Positions 57,036-64,000 of a stretch of 64,000 nucleotides of DNA are shown piece by piece (within the stretch, counting starts at the first letter, position 1; every line of letters begins with the position of its first letter). The position numbers and the translations under genes were made by a program. The notes beneath the pieces are model-generated. The model was not told where the DNA came from and searched no databases. It saw only the letters and a program-made list of their open reading frames with translations. Source of the DNA: JAAFHZ01 sp964247085 (lineage in GTDB: Bacteria; Cyanobacteriota; Cyanobacteriia; Cyanobacteriales; Chamaesiphonaceae); the NCBI GenBank assembly GCA_964247085.1, contig CAXTSX010000009.1, positions 1 to 64,000 on the forward strand. The letters run 5' to 3'.

Positions 57036-59372
57036 ATGTCCCAGAATGACTTCCTTGCAGTTTTAAACTCTTCCCAGCGCCAAGCCGTGGAACATTTCTG
57101 TGGAGCCTTATTGGTGGTGGCTGGGGCTGGTTCCGGCAAGACTCGGGCTTTGACTTATCGGATTGCCAATTTAATTTTGACCCATCGAGTTGATCCCGAG
57201 AATGTTTTGGCGGTAACTTTTACCAACAAAGCCGCTCGGGAAATGAAAGAGCGGATCGAAGCATTATTCGCCCAAAGATACGCCCTGGAAAAATTTGGGA
57301 AGCCGCTCAGCGCTCTACCACCAGCCGAGCAAACCCGGGTCAGATCTCACATCTATAAAACCTATATCAAACGGTTGTGGGTCGGCACTTTTCATGGTTT
57401 GCTAGGTAAAATTTTACGTTTTGATATCGAAAAATACGTCGATGACAAAGGACGACAGTGGCAAAAGAATTTTACGATCTTTGATGATAGTGACTGCCAA
57501 GGGGCTATTAAACAGATTGTCACCAAACATCTCAACTTGGACGAGAAAAACTTTGAACCACGCGCCGTGCGCTATGCGATTAGCAATGCTAAAAATAAAG
57601 CCCTGTCGCCAGATGAATATGCCCGTACTCAAGAAGACTACAAAGGGCGGGTGATTGCCGAAGTCTATAAGCTCTATCAAGATTTCCTGTGCCAGAATAA
57701 CGCCTTGGATTTTGATGATTTGTTGCTGGTGCCGGTTAAATTATTTCAGCAAAATCCCCAAATCTTAAACTACTGGCACCAAAAATTTCAGCATATTTTA
57801 GTGGATGAGTATCAAGATACCAATCAAACCCAGTATCAATTAATTCAGCTATTAGCAACCAATGGGGTTAGTGCTCAAGAATTTGCTGGGTGGCAGAATC
57901 GATCGATCTTTGTGGTGGGAGATGCTGATCAGTCCATTTATTCTTTTCGGATGGCCGATTTCACCATTTTGATGAACTTCCAATCTGACTTTGGGGATGG
58001 TCTGCACGATGATGACACCCGCACCATGGTGAAGCTGGAAGAAAACTATCGATCGCGTGCCAATATCCTCCAAGCTGCTAACGAATTAATTCAGAACAAC
58101 ACTCAGCGTATTGATAAAGTCCTGAAAGCTACTAGAGAAGCGGGAGAGCCGATTTATCTGTATCAGGCCGATACCGAGATTTTAGAAGCAGAATTTGTAG
58201 TAGATAAAATTTTGGAGCAAACCCGCGAGAACGAAGAGCTAGAGTGGAGTAACTTTGCTGTTTTATATCGTACCAATGCCCAGTCTCGTCCGATCGAAGA
58301 TTGCTTAGTGCGTAGTGGTATTCCCTACCAAATTGTCGGCGGCCTTCGTTTCTACGATCGCAAGGAAATTAAAGATGTGGTTTGCTATTTACGAGTAATC
58401 AATAACCCGGATGACACCGTCAGTATGTTGCGCGTGATCAACACCCCCCGGCGGGGCGTAGGACAAGCCACGATCGATAACTTGCAAAATGCCGCCCAGC
58501 AAATGGGAATGCCCTTGTGGGAAATTATCAATGACGAAACTTCGGTAAAAACCTTGGCTGGCAGATCAGCCAAAGGCGTGTTGAATTTTGTGGAAATCAT
58601 CAATAAGTATCGCCAGGAAATGGCCACTAGTCCGGTCACTGCAGTGCTAGCCGGGGTGTTAGCCGATTCTGGTTATGTGCAAGAACTGCACCTGCAGGGC
58701 ACTGATGAAGCAGCCGATCGCTTACAAAATGTCCAGGAACTAATGAACGCGGCCACTCAGTTTCAGGAAGAAACCGAAGAAGCGACCTTGGAGAATTTTT
58801 TAACGACTAAAGCGCTCAGTTCGGACTTAGATAACTTGGACGACAAAAAGGCCGTGTCACTAATGACCTTGCATTCCTCGAAAGGTTTGGAGTTCCCGAT
58901 CGTCTTTTTGGTGGGGCTAGAAGAGGGACTATTTCCGAACTATCGATCGCTCAACGATCCGGCATCCCTGGAGGAAGAACGGCGGCTGTGTTATGTGGGC
59001 ATTACCCGCGCTCAGGAACTACTGTATATTTCCTATGCGCGTGCCCGGCGCTTATACGGTCAGCGGGAACCGGCAGTGTCATCGCAGTTTCTAACCGAAT
59101 TACCGCGCGAACTGTTGCAAAGTAACCAGATTGGGAAAATGCGTCCCCGGGTCACACCGCCTACTGCCGCCGAGAAAAAACAAGCCGCCGAGGCACCACC
59201 TCAAGTTTGGACGGTGGGCGAAAAGGTCTTGCATGGCACCTTTGGCGTCGGGGAAATCACCCATGTTTTTGGATCCGATCGCAAGGTTTCGGTAGCAGTG
59301 AAGTTTGTGGGAGTGGGTCCCAAGGTTTTGGAACCCCGGGCTACAGGTTTACGTAAAATTTCTAAAGTGTAG
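57036..59372 (+). CDS. pcrA: UvrD/PcrA-type DNA helicase
   Basis: A 778-residue SF1A helicase for mismatch and excision repair and removal of RecA or stalled polymerase. Walker A is AGAGSGKT (29-36). DEYQDTNQTQ, QSIYSFRMAD, LEENYRSRANIL and LMTLHSSKGLEFPIVFLVGL follow in order. The last 55 residues form the Tudor-like domain that binds RNA polymerase (WTVGEKVLHGTFGVGEI and VKFVGVGPKVLEPR). A small conserved gene follows 19 bases downstream. Confidence 0.95.
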   Translation: MSQNDFLAVLNSSQRQAVEHFCGALLVVAGAGSGKTRALTYRIANLILTHRVDPENVLAVTFTNKAAREMKERIEALFAQRYALEKFGKPLSALPPAEQTRVRSHIYKTYIKRLWVGTFHGLLGKILRFDIEKYVDDKGRQWQKNFTIFDDSDCQGAIKQIVTKHLNLDEKNFEPRAVRYAISNAKNKALSPDEYARTQEDYKGRVIAEVYKLYQDFLCQNNALDFDDLLLVPVKLFQQNPQILNYWHQKFQHILVDEYQDTNQTQYQLIQLLATNGVSAQEFAGWQNRSIFVVGDADQSIYSFRMADFTILMNFQSDFGDGLHDDDTRTMVKLEENYRSRANILQAANELIQNNTQRIDKVLKATREAGEPIYLYQADTEILEAEFVVDKILEQTRENEELEWSNFAVLYRTNAQSRPIEDCLVRSGIPYQIVGGLRFYDRKEIKDVVCYLRVINNPDDTVSMLRVINTPRRGVGQATIDNLQNAAQQMGMPLWEIINDETSVKTLAGRSAKGVLNFVEIINKYRQEMATSPVTAVLAGVLADSGYVQELHLQGTDEAADRLQNVQELMNAATQFQEETEEATLENFLTTKALSSDLDNLDDKKAVSLMTLHSSKGLEFPIVFLVGLEEGLFPNYRSLNDPASLEEERRLCYVGITRAQELLYISYARARRLYGQREPAVSSQFLTELPRELLQSNQIGKMRPRVTPPTAAEKKQAAEAPPQVWTVGEKVLHGTFGVGEITHVFGSDRKVSVAVKFVGVGPKVLEPRATGLRKISKV

Positions 59373-59391
59373 TTACAACTATTGAGGTAAT

Positions 59392-59571
59392 ATGAGCGAA
59401 AATCTGGCCTGGTATATTATTAAAGTCGCTGATGGCACTTGTGAAATCACTGCGGAGGATTTTGACCTTACAACTACCACAACCAAGTGGGGTCCTTATG
59501 CTACGAGGGAAGAAGCGATCGCTAAACGGGTTGGCTTAATTCGAGCTGGGAAATGTCAGCCTGTGCAATAA
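59392..59571 (+). CDS. small conserved cyanobacterial protein
   Basis: A 59-residue protein, MSENLAWYIIKVADGTCEIT, with a C-terminal KWGPYATREEAIAKRVGLIR and AGKCQPVQ. Similar short proteins with WGPF...EAIARRIGLIRAGKCQPV are widespread in cyanobacteria and are sometimes labelled DDE transposase family, which their size does not support. It starts 19 bases after pcrA with AGG seven bases upstream, so it is probably cotranscribed. Function unknown. Confidence 0.75.
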   Translation: MSENLAWYIIKVADGTCEITAEDFDLTTTTTKWGPYATREEAIAKRVGLIRAGKCQPVQ

Positions 59572-59634
59572 TTTAGGCTAATCATTGCTACATTTCCATT
59601 TCAACTCAACTCGCCTAAAAATATATCGATCGAA

Positions 59635-60267
59635 CTACTCTCCCACTGCTTCTGCTGGTGTTTGATCGACTAACCCCGCAGTCTTTGTTTCCTTTCCTGG
59701 CACTGCAAATATCGCCTTTGCCAACACCCCATTACCAATATTCAGCGCCAACGAGCTATGAATAATCACAAAAATAATAAAAGTCGGCACCGCCAAGAAG
59801 TGAATAATCCGTAGCGATTGCCAATCCCCAAACCACTCCGTCAGCCAATAGAACTGCGCCGGTTGATACATTGCTAAACCCGTGGCGATCGATAGCAACA
59901 ACACCGGAATAATGATCGTATAGGCCAAGCGGTGCCAAGCAAACCGCCGTCGCTGCGGATTTTTACTAGCTTGCAAAGCCTTCAGATCTTGCTTTTGCAC
60001 AAAATAATGCCGCCAGCGCTGACTAAACAATACATATAAACCATAGGCCAGTAGATTCAGGCCAAAAATCCACATCAGTGTAAAGTGCCAATTGCGAGCA
60101 CCAGCTAGCCAGCCCCCCAGCAAAAATATGCCTGGTAGATGAAAACCCTCTCGGCCACCAAAGACCGGATTAGCATTATAAATTTGCAGGCCACTGCCGA
60201 TCATCCCCCACAGAGCGATCAAATTAAGCCAATGAAAAATGCGGACAGGTAAGGGTCTAACGATCAT
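59635..60267 (-). CDS. cytochrome b561-like di-haem membrane protein
   Basis: A 210-residue protein with four membrane helices and histidines suited to ligate two b-haems: H12 (VRIFHWLNL), H61 (NWHFTLMW), H156 (LRIIHFLAV) and H170 (FVIIHSSL). It resembles the b-type subunits of thiosulfate reductase, formate dehydrogenase and Ni/Fe hydrogenase. No catalytic partner is in the window. Its start overlaps the stop of the lytic transglycosylase by four bases, so it is made from the same mRNA. A quinone-linked redox role is inferred. Confidence 0.82.
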   Translation of the reverse strand: MIVRPLPVRIFHWLNLIALWGMIGSGLQIYNANPVFGGREGFHLPGIFLLGGWLAGARNWHFTLMWIFGLNLLAYGLYVLFSQRWRHYFVQKQDLKALQASKNPQRRRFAWHRLAYTIIIPVLLLSIATGLAMYQPAQFYWLTEWFGDWQSLRIIHFLAVPTFIIFVIIHSSLALNIGNGVLAKAIFAVPGKETKTAGLVDQTPAEAVGE

Positions 60268-62441
60268 AATTTTGTGGGAGTTGGGGCAGAGTCGGCCAGA
60301 AATTTAGACATTTTTTGCGAGATATTTGGATTGTAAGTCCGTAGATAGTTCCAGTAGTTGCCCAATACATTGCGGACATAGCCTTGGGTTTCATCAAAGG
60401 GAATTCTTTCAACAAATTCATCGGGATCGGTAATGCCCAGTTCTGTCACCCATTTGCTGACATTGCCAGGGCCAGCATTGTAGCCAGCAACGGCTAAGAG
60501 GGAATTATTTTTTTCTAGATCATGAACAAAGGCTAGATACCAAGTACCTAACTTGATATTATCAGCCGGATTAGTGAGGGAATAGGTAGGTAATTTGATT
60601 TTGGCGGCAGCAAACTGAGCGGTGGGAGGAATCACTTGCATCAGTCCCAAGGCTCCCACACTGGATTGAGTTTCTGGATCAAATTTAGATTCTTGACGGG
60701 TAATGCTAATGACCAGCAGGGGATTCATTTTTTGTTGGCTGGCTGCAGCTTGGATATCTTCTAGATAGGCTAAGGGATAAAGCGCTGACCAATGATTGGG
60801 ATGTTGGCGGACAAGGCGATACTGTTCCTGCTCGGCGGGCAATTCGCGTTTTTCTAGTTGCGAAACCTTAGCTAGAGCTAATTGATAACGCTCTAAGCCC
60901 TTGAGCAGCAATCCTTCGGTAAATTGCTCGGTTACGGAATAATGGCCTTGATCGGGAAATTCATTTTGCCATAATATCCAGGCATCGCGATAGGCACCAA
61001 TTTGGTATAGCTCCTTGAGTTCGGCGGAGCCGATCGGTAGTGGCCGGTTAGCCTGATTTTTTTGGATTGGTGGGGTGAGCGATCGAATCGTGGCAAAATC
61101 TCCCACATCCCAACCCAAATATTTAGCGGCTCGCCAACTGTAGTAGGACTGAGTGTACTTCGAGAGGGTATAGGTAAATGCTGTTTTGGCATCTTCTTCT
61201 CGTCCCAAGAGCTGTGCCCATTTGCCAATCCAAAAAGAGGCGCGGGCACTGTAGCGGTTATCGGGAATATTATTACTGATGATCGATTTGGCAATAGTCC
61301 AGGCTTTAGCATAGTTTTTTTGAGCGGCTTGGGCTAAGGCGCGTTCCCAACGCAGACCAGCAGCGGCTTCCGACTTAGGAAACCTCTGGATAATTTCGGC
61401 TTCGATCTGTTGGACAGCGGCCTGGTTTTTTTCGAGGAGTACAGCTTTACGGGCTAAGGCCGTGGCGGCTAGCGGTGAATCGCTCTGGGGAATCAGTTTA
61501 TCTAGGTAAGAAATGGCCTCGGCATGATTGGCCGACAATTCAGCTAATTCCAGCAGGGCTTGGTCAGCTTCGGAGGATTGGCGATGTTTGGCTACTAATT
61601 CTTGGTAAGCCGTCTTGGCGGCAGGTATTTTTTGGATGCCTCGGGCAGTTTGACCAAGTAACAGCAAGTTTTCAGCAGTTTGCGGCGATCGATTAAGGGC
61701 GACAGTGGCTCGTTCGGGCAAGCCATTTTTCAAATAGGTTTCAGCCAGTAGCCGCCAGTGATCGGGCTGGAGTTTATTGATGTGCTCTGTACTAAGCCCA
61801 TCGGCAATCTCTAATCCTTTGCGGGTGCGGGTGCCCCCATTGCGCAGATAGGTCAGCATCAAATCGACATTGCTGGGATTGCGATCGATCATATTTTGGA
61901 GAATAGTCAAAGAGCGGGGATAGTACGGAAATTTCTTGAGAGCCTGTTCCCAGAACTTCTCATCTTGGTGACCTAAGCGCTCCCAAGCTTCTACCACCAC
62001 TGGCGAATTACTATAGCTAGTTGCTAATTGAGTCAAGTTCTGGTTGACCGCCGCTTTCTTCCCTACTAGCTCGTAGGCCACCGCTCTTTTGAAGACAATG
62101 TGCGGAGCCAACAACGGATATTCTTTTTCCAAATTATCCAGATACTTCAGTGCTTGAGAACCCTGCTCTTGCTGAATTAAATCATTGGCCAGGACATATT
62201 TGGCTCGGTTAACTTCTAGTGAATTACCTTGTTGGGCAATAATATCGCTCAAGCTTTGGGCGCGATCGATTGCCGGGAGAGCGGCGAGTTGCAGTACTGG
62301 CGAATGTTGTGGATCATACTTTAATCCCAATAGTGCTTTGGTGCGTGGAAAGAAAGTAAAAATAGCTGCTCCTAATAATCCCAGCAAAAGCAAACGCAAA
62401 AAAAAAGGACGTCTTCTGCGCTTTTTCATAGCGTTTTGCAT
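60264..62441 (-). CDS. soluble-lytic-transglycosylase-like protein (Slt type)
   Basis: A 725-residue protein with a basic N-terminus and one membrane anchor (about 13-30), so it faces the periplasm. Residues about 40-540 are helical repeats of the Slt70 superhelix type, with several TPR-like units. The C-terminal SLT domain has the catalytic E584 (TRQESKFDP) and the motifs GALGLMQVIPPTA, YLAFVHDLEKNN and VAGYNAGPGNVSKW. It cleaves peptidoglycan glycan chains to 1,6-anhydro-muropeptides. A cytochrome b gene overlaps its stop. Confidence 0.93.
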   Translation of the reverse strand: MQNAMKKRRRRPFFLRLLLLGLLGAAIFTFFPRTKALLGLKYDPQHSPVLQLAALPAIDRAQSLSDIIAQQGNSLEVNRAKYVLANDLIQQEQGSQALKYLDNLEKEYPLLAPHIVFKRAVAYELVGKKAAVNQNLTQLATSYSNSPVVVEAWERLGHQDEKFWEQALKKFPYYPRSLTILQNMIDRNPSNVDLMLTYLRNGGTRTRKGLEIADGLSTEHINKLQPDHWRLLAETYLKNGLPERATVALNRSPQTAENLLLLGQTARGIQKIPAAKTAYQELVAKHRQSSEADQALLELAELSANHAEAISYLDKLIPQSDSPLAATALARKAVLLEKNQAAVQQIEAEIIQRFPKSEAAAGLRWERALAQAAQKNYAKAWTIAKSIISNNIPDNRYSARASFWIGKWAQLLGREEDAKTAFTYTLSKYTQSYYSWRAAKYLGWDVGDFATIRSLTPPIQKNQANRPLPIGSAELKELYQIGAYRDAWILWQNEFPDQGHYSVTEQFTEGLLLKGLERYQLALAKVSQLEKRELPAEQEQYRLVRQHPNHWSALYPLAYLEDIQAAASQQKMNPLLVISITRQESKFDPETQSSVGALGLMQVIPPTAQFAAAKIKLPTYSLTNPADNIKLGTWYLAFVHDLEKNNSLLAVAGYNAGPGNVSKWVTELGITDPDEFVERIPFDETQGYVRNVLGNYWNYLRTYNPNISQKMSKFLADSAPTPTKL

Positions 62442-62540
62442 GGTTGATAAAGTTTAAGCAGGTTTCTATTATGATAACGTGGGATGCCGATCGTTCCAAT
62501 TGGGGGATCTCCTTTTCGTCGGGCACAGAGTAACCGTAAT

Positions 62541-64000
62541 TTAAGGACCAAGCCATTTTTCAATCATTTGCTGCAACTGCTCAATCTTCACTGGTTTAGA
62601 AAGAAAATCATTCATGCCGACCGATAAGGCATATTCCATATCCGATTCCATCACGCTGGCAGTCAAGGCAATAATTACGGTTTGTTGACTGTGTGAGGCG
62701 GGTAATTGACGAATGGCTTCAGTGGTGGTGTAACCATCTAGAATCGGCATATGGCAGTCCATCAAAATCAATTCATAGTATTTATGATTGATTTTGTCTA
62801 AAACTTCTTGGCCGTTATTAGCCACATCTACCTGATAACCGAGCTTAGCTAGCTGCCGCAGGGCAACTTTTTGATTTATTTTGTTATCCTCAGCCAGCAG
62901 GATATTAACATGGGTCAGGGTGTTGTTGGAGCGCAGCGTACCAGAGTCGGAGCGCAGCGGCCCCGAGTCAGGTTGCTCTAATAAATCTTCACTGTTGTCG
63001 ATCGGAGAGCTATAGGTTAATTTTTCTTGTAATGAATTATTTAGTCGCAAAGGCTTGATCGGCTTAAACAGGTAGCTGACCCGATCGCCTAATTTGGTTT
63101 GGGCTGATTCGTATCGATCGAAGGTGGTCATCAAAATCACCGGAATCTGCCGCTCCAGAATTTTTTCAATCAATTGATGAGATTCACCTTTGCTCCAATC
63201 AATCACCGCAATTTGGGGCAAATAGTTAGCCAAAATATCTAGATCGAAAGTGCCGCTAATCGTCGGTACCATGCCCCACTGGCTGGCATTTTTAGCGAGA
63301 GACTGGAGCTGGTGTGGCCAGGTATCCACAATTAAAATTTTTACTTCCTGCAGGGTGTGATATTGAATCTGAGGGGGCATGGATAGGGGTATGAGTGGCA
63401 CCTGAAACCAGAAGTTTGACCCTTGATCAAGGGTGCTTTCTAGACCAATTTCACCCTGCATCAGCTTGAGGAGTTGCTGACAAATGGCCAGACCCAAACC
63501 AGTACCCCCATACTTACGAGTAGTGGAAACATCGGCCTGGGAAAAAGATTGAAAAATTTGCTCCTGATTGGCAGCAGAAATGCCAATACCAGTATCCGCA
63601 ATCGAAATTTTGATTTGGGATGGATCATTCACACTCGGTTGGACATCGATTGTGATGCCGCCTGTGTCGGTGAATTTAATGGCATTGCCAATCAGATTAA
63701 TCAGGATTTGGTTCAGGCGGGTGGGATCGCCTTTCACCGTCAATGGAGTGTGGGGACTAATCCAGTAACTTAAATGCAAACCCTTGTGGTGGGCACTATT
63801 CGCCAAAATTTCTACCACCTGTTCAATTAATTGCCGGAGATTGAAGGCGATCGATTCTAACTGCATCTCACCGGATTCCAGTTTTGAAAAATCTAAAATC
63901 TCATTAATAATCTTGAGTAAATGATCGGCACTCACCTGAATGGTCGAAACAAAGTCTTTTTGCTCATAGTTCAAAGGAGTTTCCAGCAACAGGTTAGTTA
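62541..64000 (-). CDS. hybrid sensor histidine kinase, C-terminal part (5' end beyond window)
   Basis: The frame is open to the right edge: residues T-N-L-L-L-E-T-P-L-N continue a HisKA domain whose phospho-His lies outside the window. The visible 486 residues hold the end of HisKA, a HATPase (GNAIKFTDTGG, DTGIGISAANQ, GTGLGLAICQQL), a first receiver-like domain (KILIVDTWP, IAVIDWSKGE, LFKPIKP), a linker with a 7-residue tandem repeat and a complete receiver (LLAEDNKINQKVAL, LILMDCHMPILDG, LSKPVK). The second receiver has all catalytic residues. The first is divergent. Signal and pathway are unknown. Confidence 0.9.
   Translation of the reverse strand, partial: TNLLLETPLNYEQKDFVSTIQVSADHLLKIINEILDFSKLESGEMQLESIAFNLRQLIEQVVEILANSAHHKGLHLSYWISPHTPLTVKGDPTRLNQILINLIGNAIKFTDTGGITIDVQPSVNDPSQIKISIADTGIGISAANQEQIFQSFSQADVSTTRKYGGTGLGLAICQQLLKLMQGEIGLESTLDQGSNFWFQVPLIPLSMPPQIQYHTLQEVKILIVDTWPHQLQSLAKNASQWGMVPTISGTFDLDILANYLPQIAVIDWSKGESHQLIEKILERQIPVILMTTFDRYESAQTKLGDRVSYLFKPIKPLRLNNSLQEKLTYSSPIDNSEDLLEQPDSGPLRSDSGTLRSNNTLTHVNILLAEDNKINQKVALRQLAKLGYQVDVANNGQEVLDKINHKYYELILMDCHMPILDGYTTTEAIRQLPASHSQQTVIIALTASVMESDMEYALSVGMNDFLSKPVKIEQLQQMIEKWLGP
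62928..62969 (-). repeat. two 21-bp tandem units in the hybrid-kinase linker
   Basis: Two 21-base units (GGAGCGCAGCG followed by ten bases ending in GAGTC) lie head to tail and differ at a few positions. On the coding strand they encode D-S-G-P-L-R-S and D-S-G-T-L-R-S between the two receiver domains. The in-frame length of seven codons keeps the kinase readable. Confidence 0.75.

Noticed and set aside
59392..59571. Reading the small protein after pcrA as a transposase fragment
   Set aside because: At 59 residues it has no DDE catalytic motif and no flanking repeats; it matches short stand-alone conserved proteins instead.

Overview
The window is cyanobacterial. It carries light-dependent protochlorophyllide reductase, PcyA (phycocyanobilin synthesis), plant-type ferredoxin, NdhN, a Tic20-like protein, a CikA-type hybrid kinase and several cyanobacteria-specific small families (DUF2605, DUF2973, DUF3084). 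The octamer GCGATCGC (HIP1) and its core CGATCG recur throughout, even inside a tRNA gene. No heterocyst, CRISPR, prophage or rRNA genes were seen, and the species cannot be fixed from this sequence alone.

Layout. 1-3.9 kb: a left-truncated DUF2207-like membrane protein, then a DUF4419 gene split by a 1.36-kb tnpB-only IS200/IS605-type element and further damaged by an in-frame amber codon. 3.9-11 kb: pcyA, ferredoxin, a GT4 glycosyltransferase, cikA, gamma-glutamyltransferase and rpsF. 11-17.3 kb: Tic20-like, DUF3084, por, a KUP/APC-like permease and dps. 17.3-24.5 kb: accessory genes, namely an AraC-type regulator, a pirin, a tightly packed four-gene minus-strand operon (desaturase, MetX-like alpha/beta-hydrolase, type III glutamine-synthetase-like ligase, thioredoxin-fold protein) facing a GntR/UTRA regulator across a palindrome-rich gap, and a free-standing Nif11-type small protein. 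24.5-31.3 kb: Ppx/GppA, then thrS-rimM followed by three small genes (DUF6888, DUF6887, Phd-type antitoxin), DUF2605-DUF2973 and ndhN-pgmB. 31.3-42.4 kb: tRNA-Leu(CAG), a Wzc-like tyrosine autokinase, hemE, an epimerase-like protein, a very large SNF2-family ATPase, tRNA-Arg(CCT), a GH100 invertase and ssb. 42.6-48.6 kb: a GNAT, a Tat-exported beta-carbonic-anhydrase-like protein, ftsH with a one-base-overlapping membrane protein, a DnaJ-like protein and an acidic/proline-rich single-TM protein. 48.7-57 kb: an MFS exporter with a histidine-rich tail, a GNAT, Uma2, DUF2834, a cupin-deaminase fusion, a decayed higBA module, recF and a Ca2+-type P-ATPase. 57-64 kb: pcrA/uvrD, a small conserved protein, a lytic transglycosylase with a b-type cytochrome, and the C-terminal part of a hybrid histidine kinase cut by the right edge.

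How genes may work together. PcyA takes electrons from ferredoxin to make phycocyanobilin, and ferredoxin is encoded beside it. A CikA homologue whose GAF domain keeps both cysteines expected of a bilin-binding cyanobacteriochrome lies about 1.3 kb further on. The desaturase/hydrolase/GS-like/thioredoxin-fold operon with its own GntR regulator is the best candidate for an undescribed pathway. Small-scale decay and chimerism recur: the IS-split DUF4419 gene, a headless higB directly after recF, a DUF6888 gene whose start appears to be ATT, and a cupin-deaminase fusion that looks like the product of a deletion.
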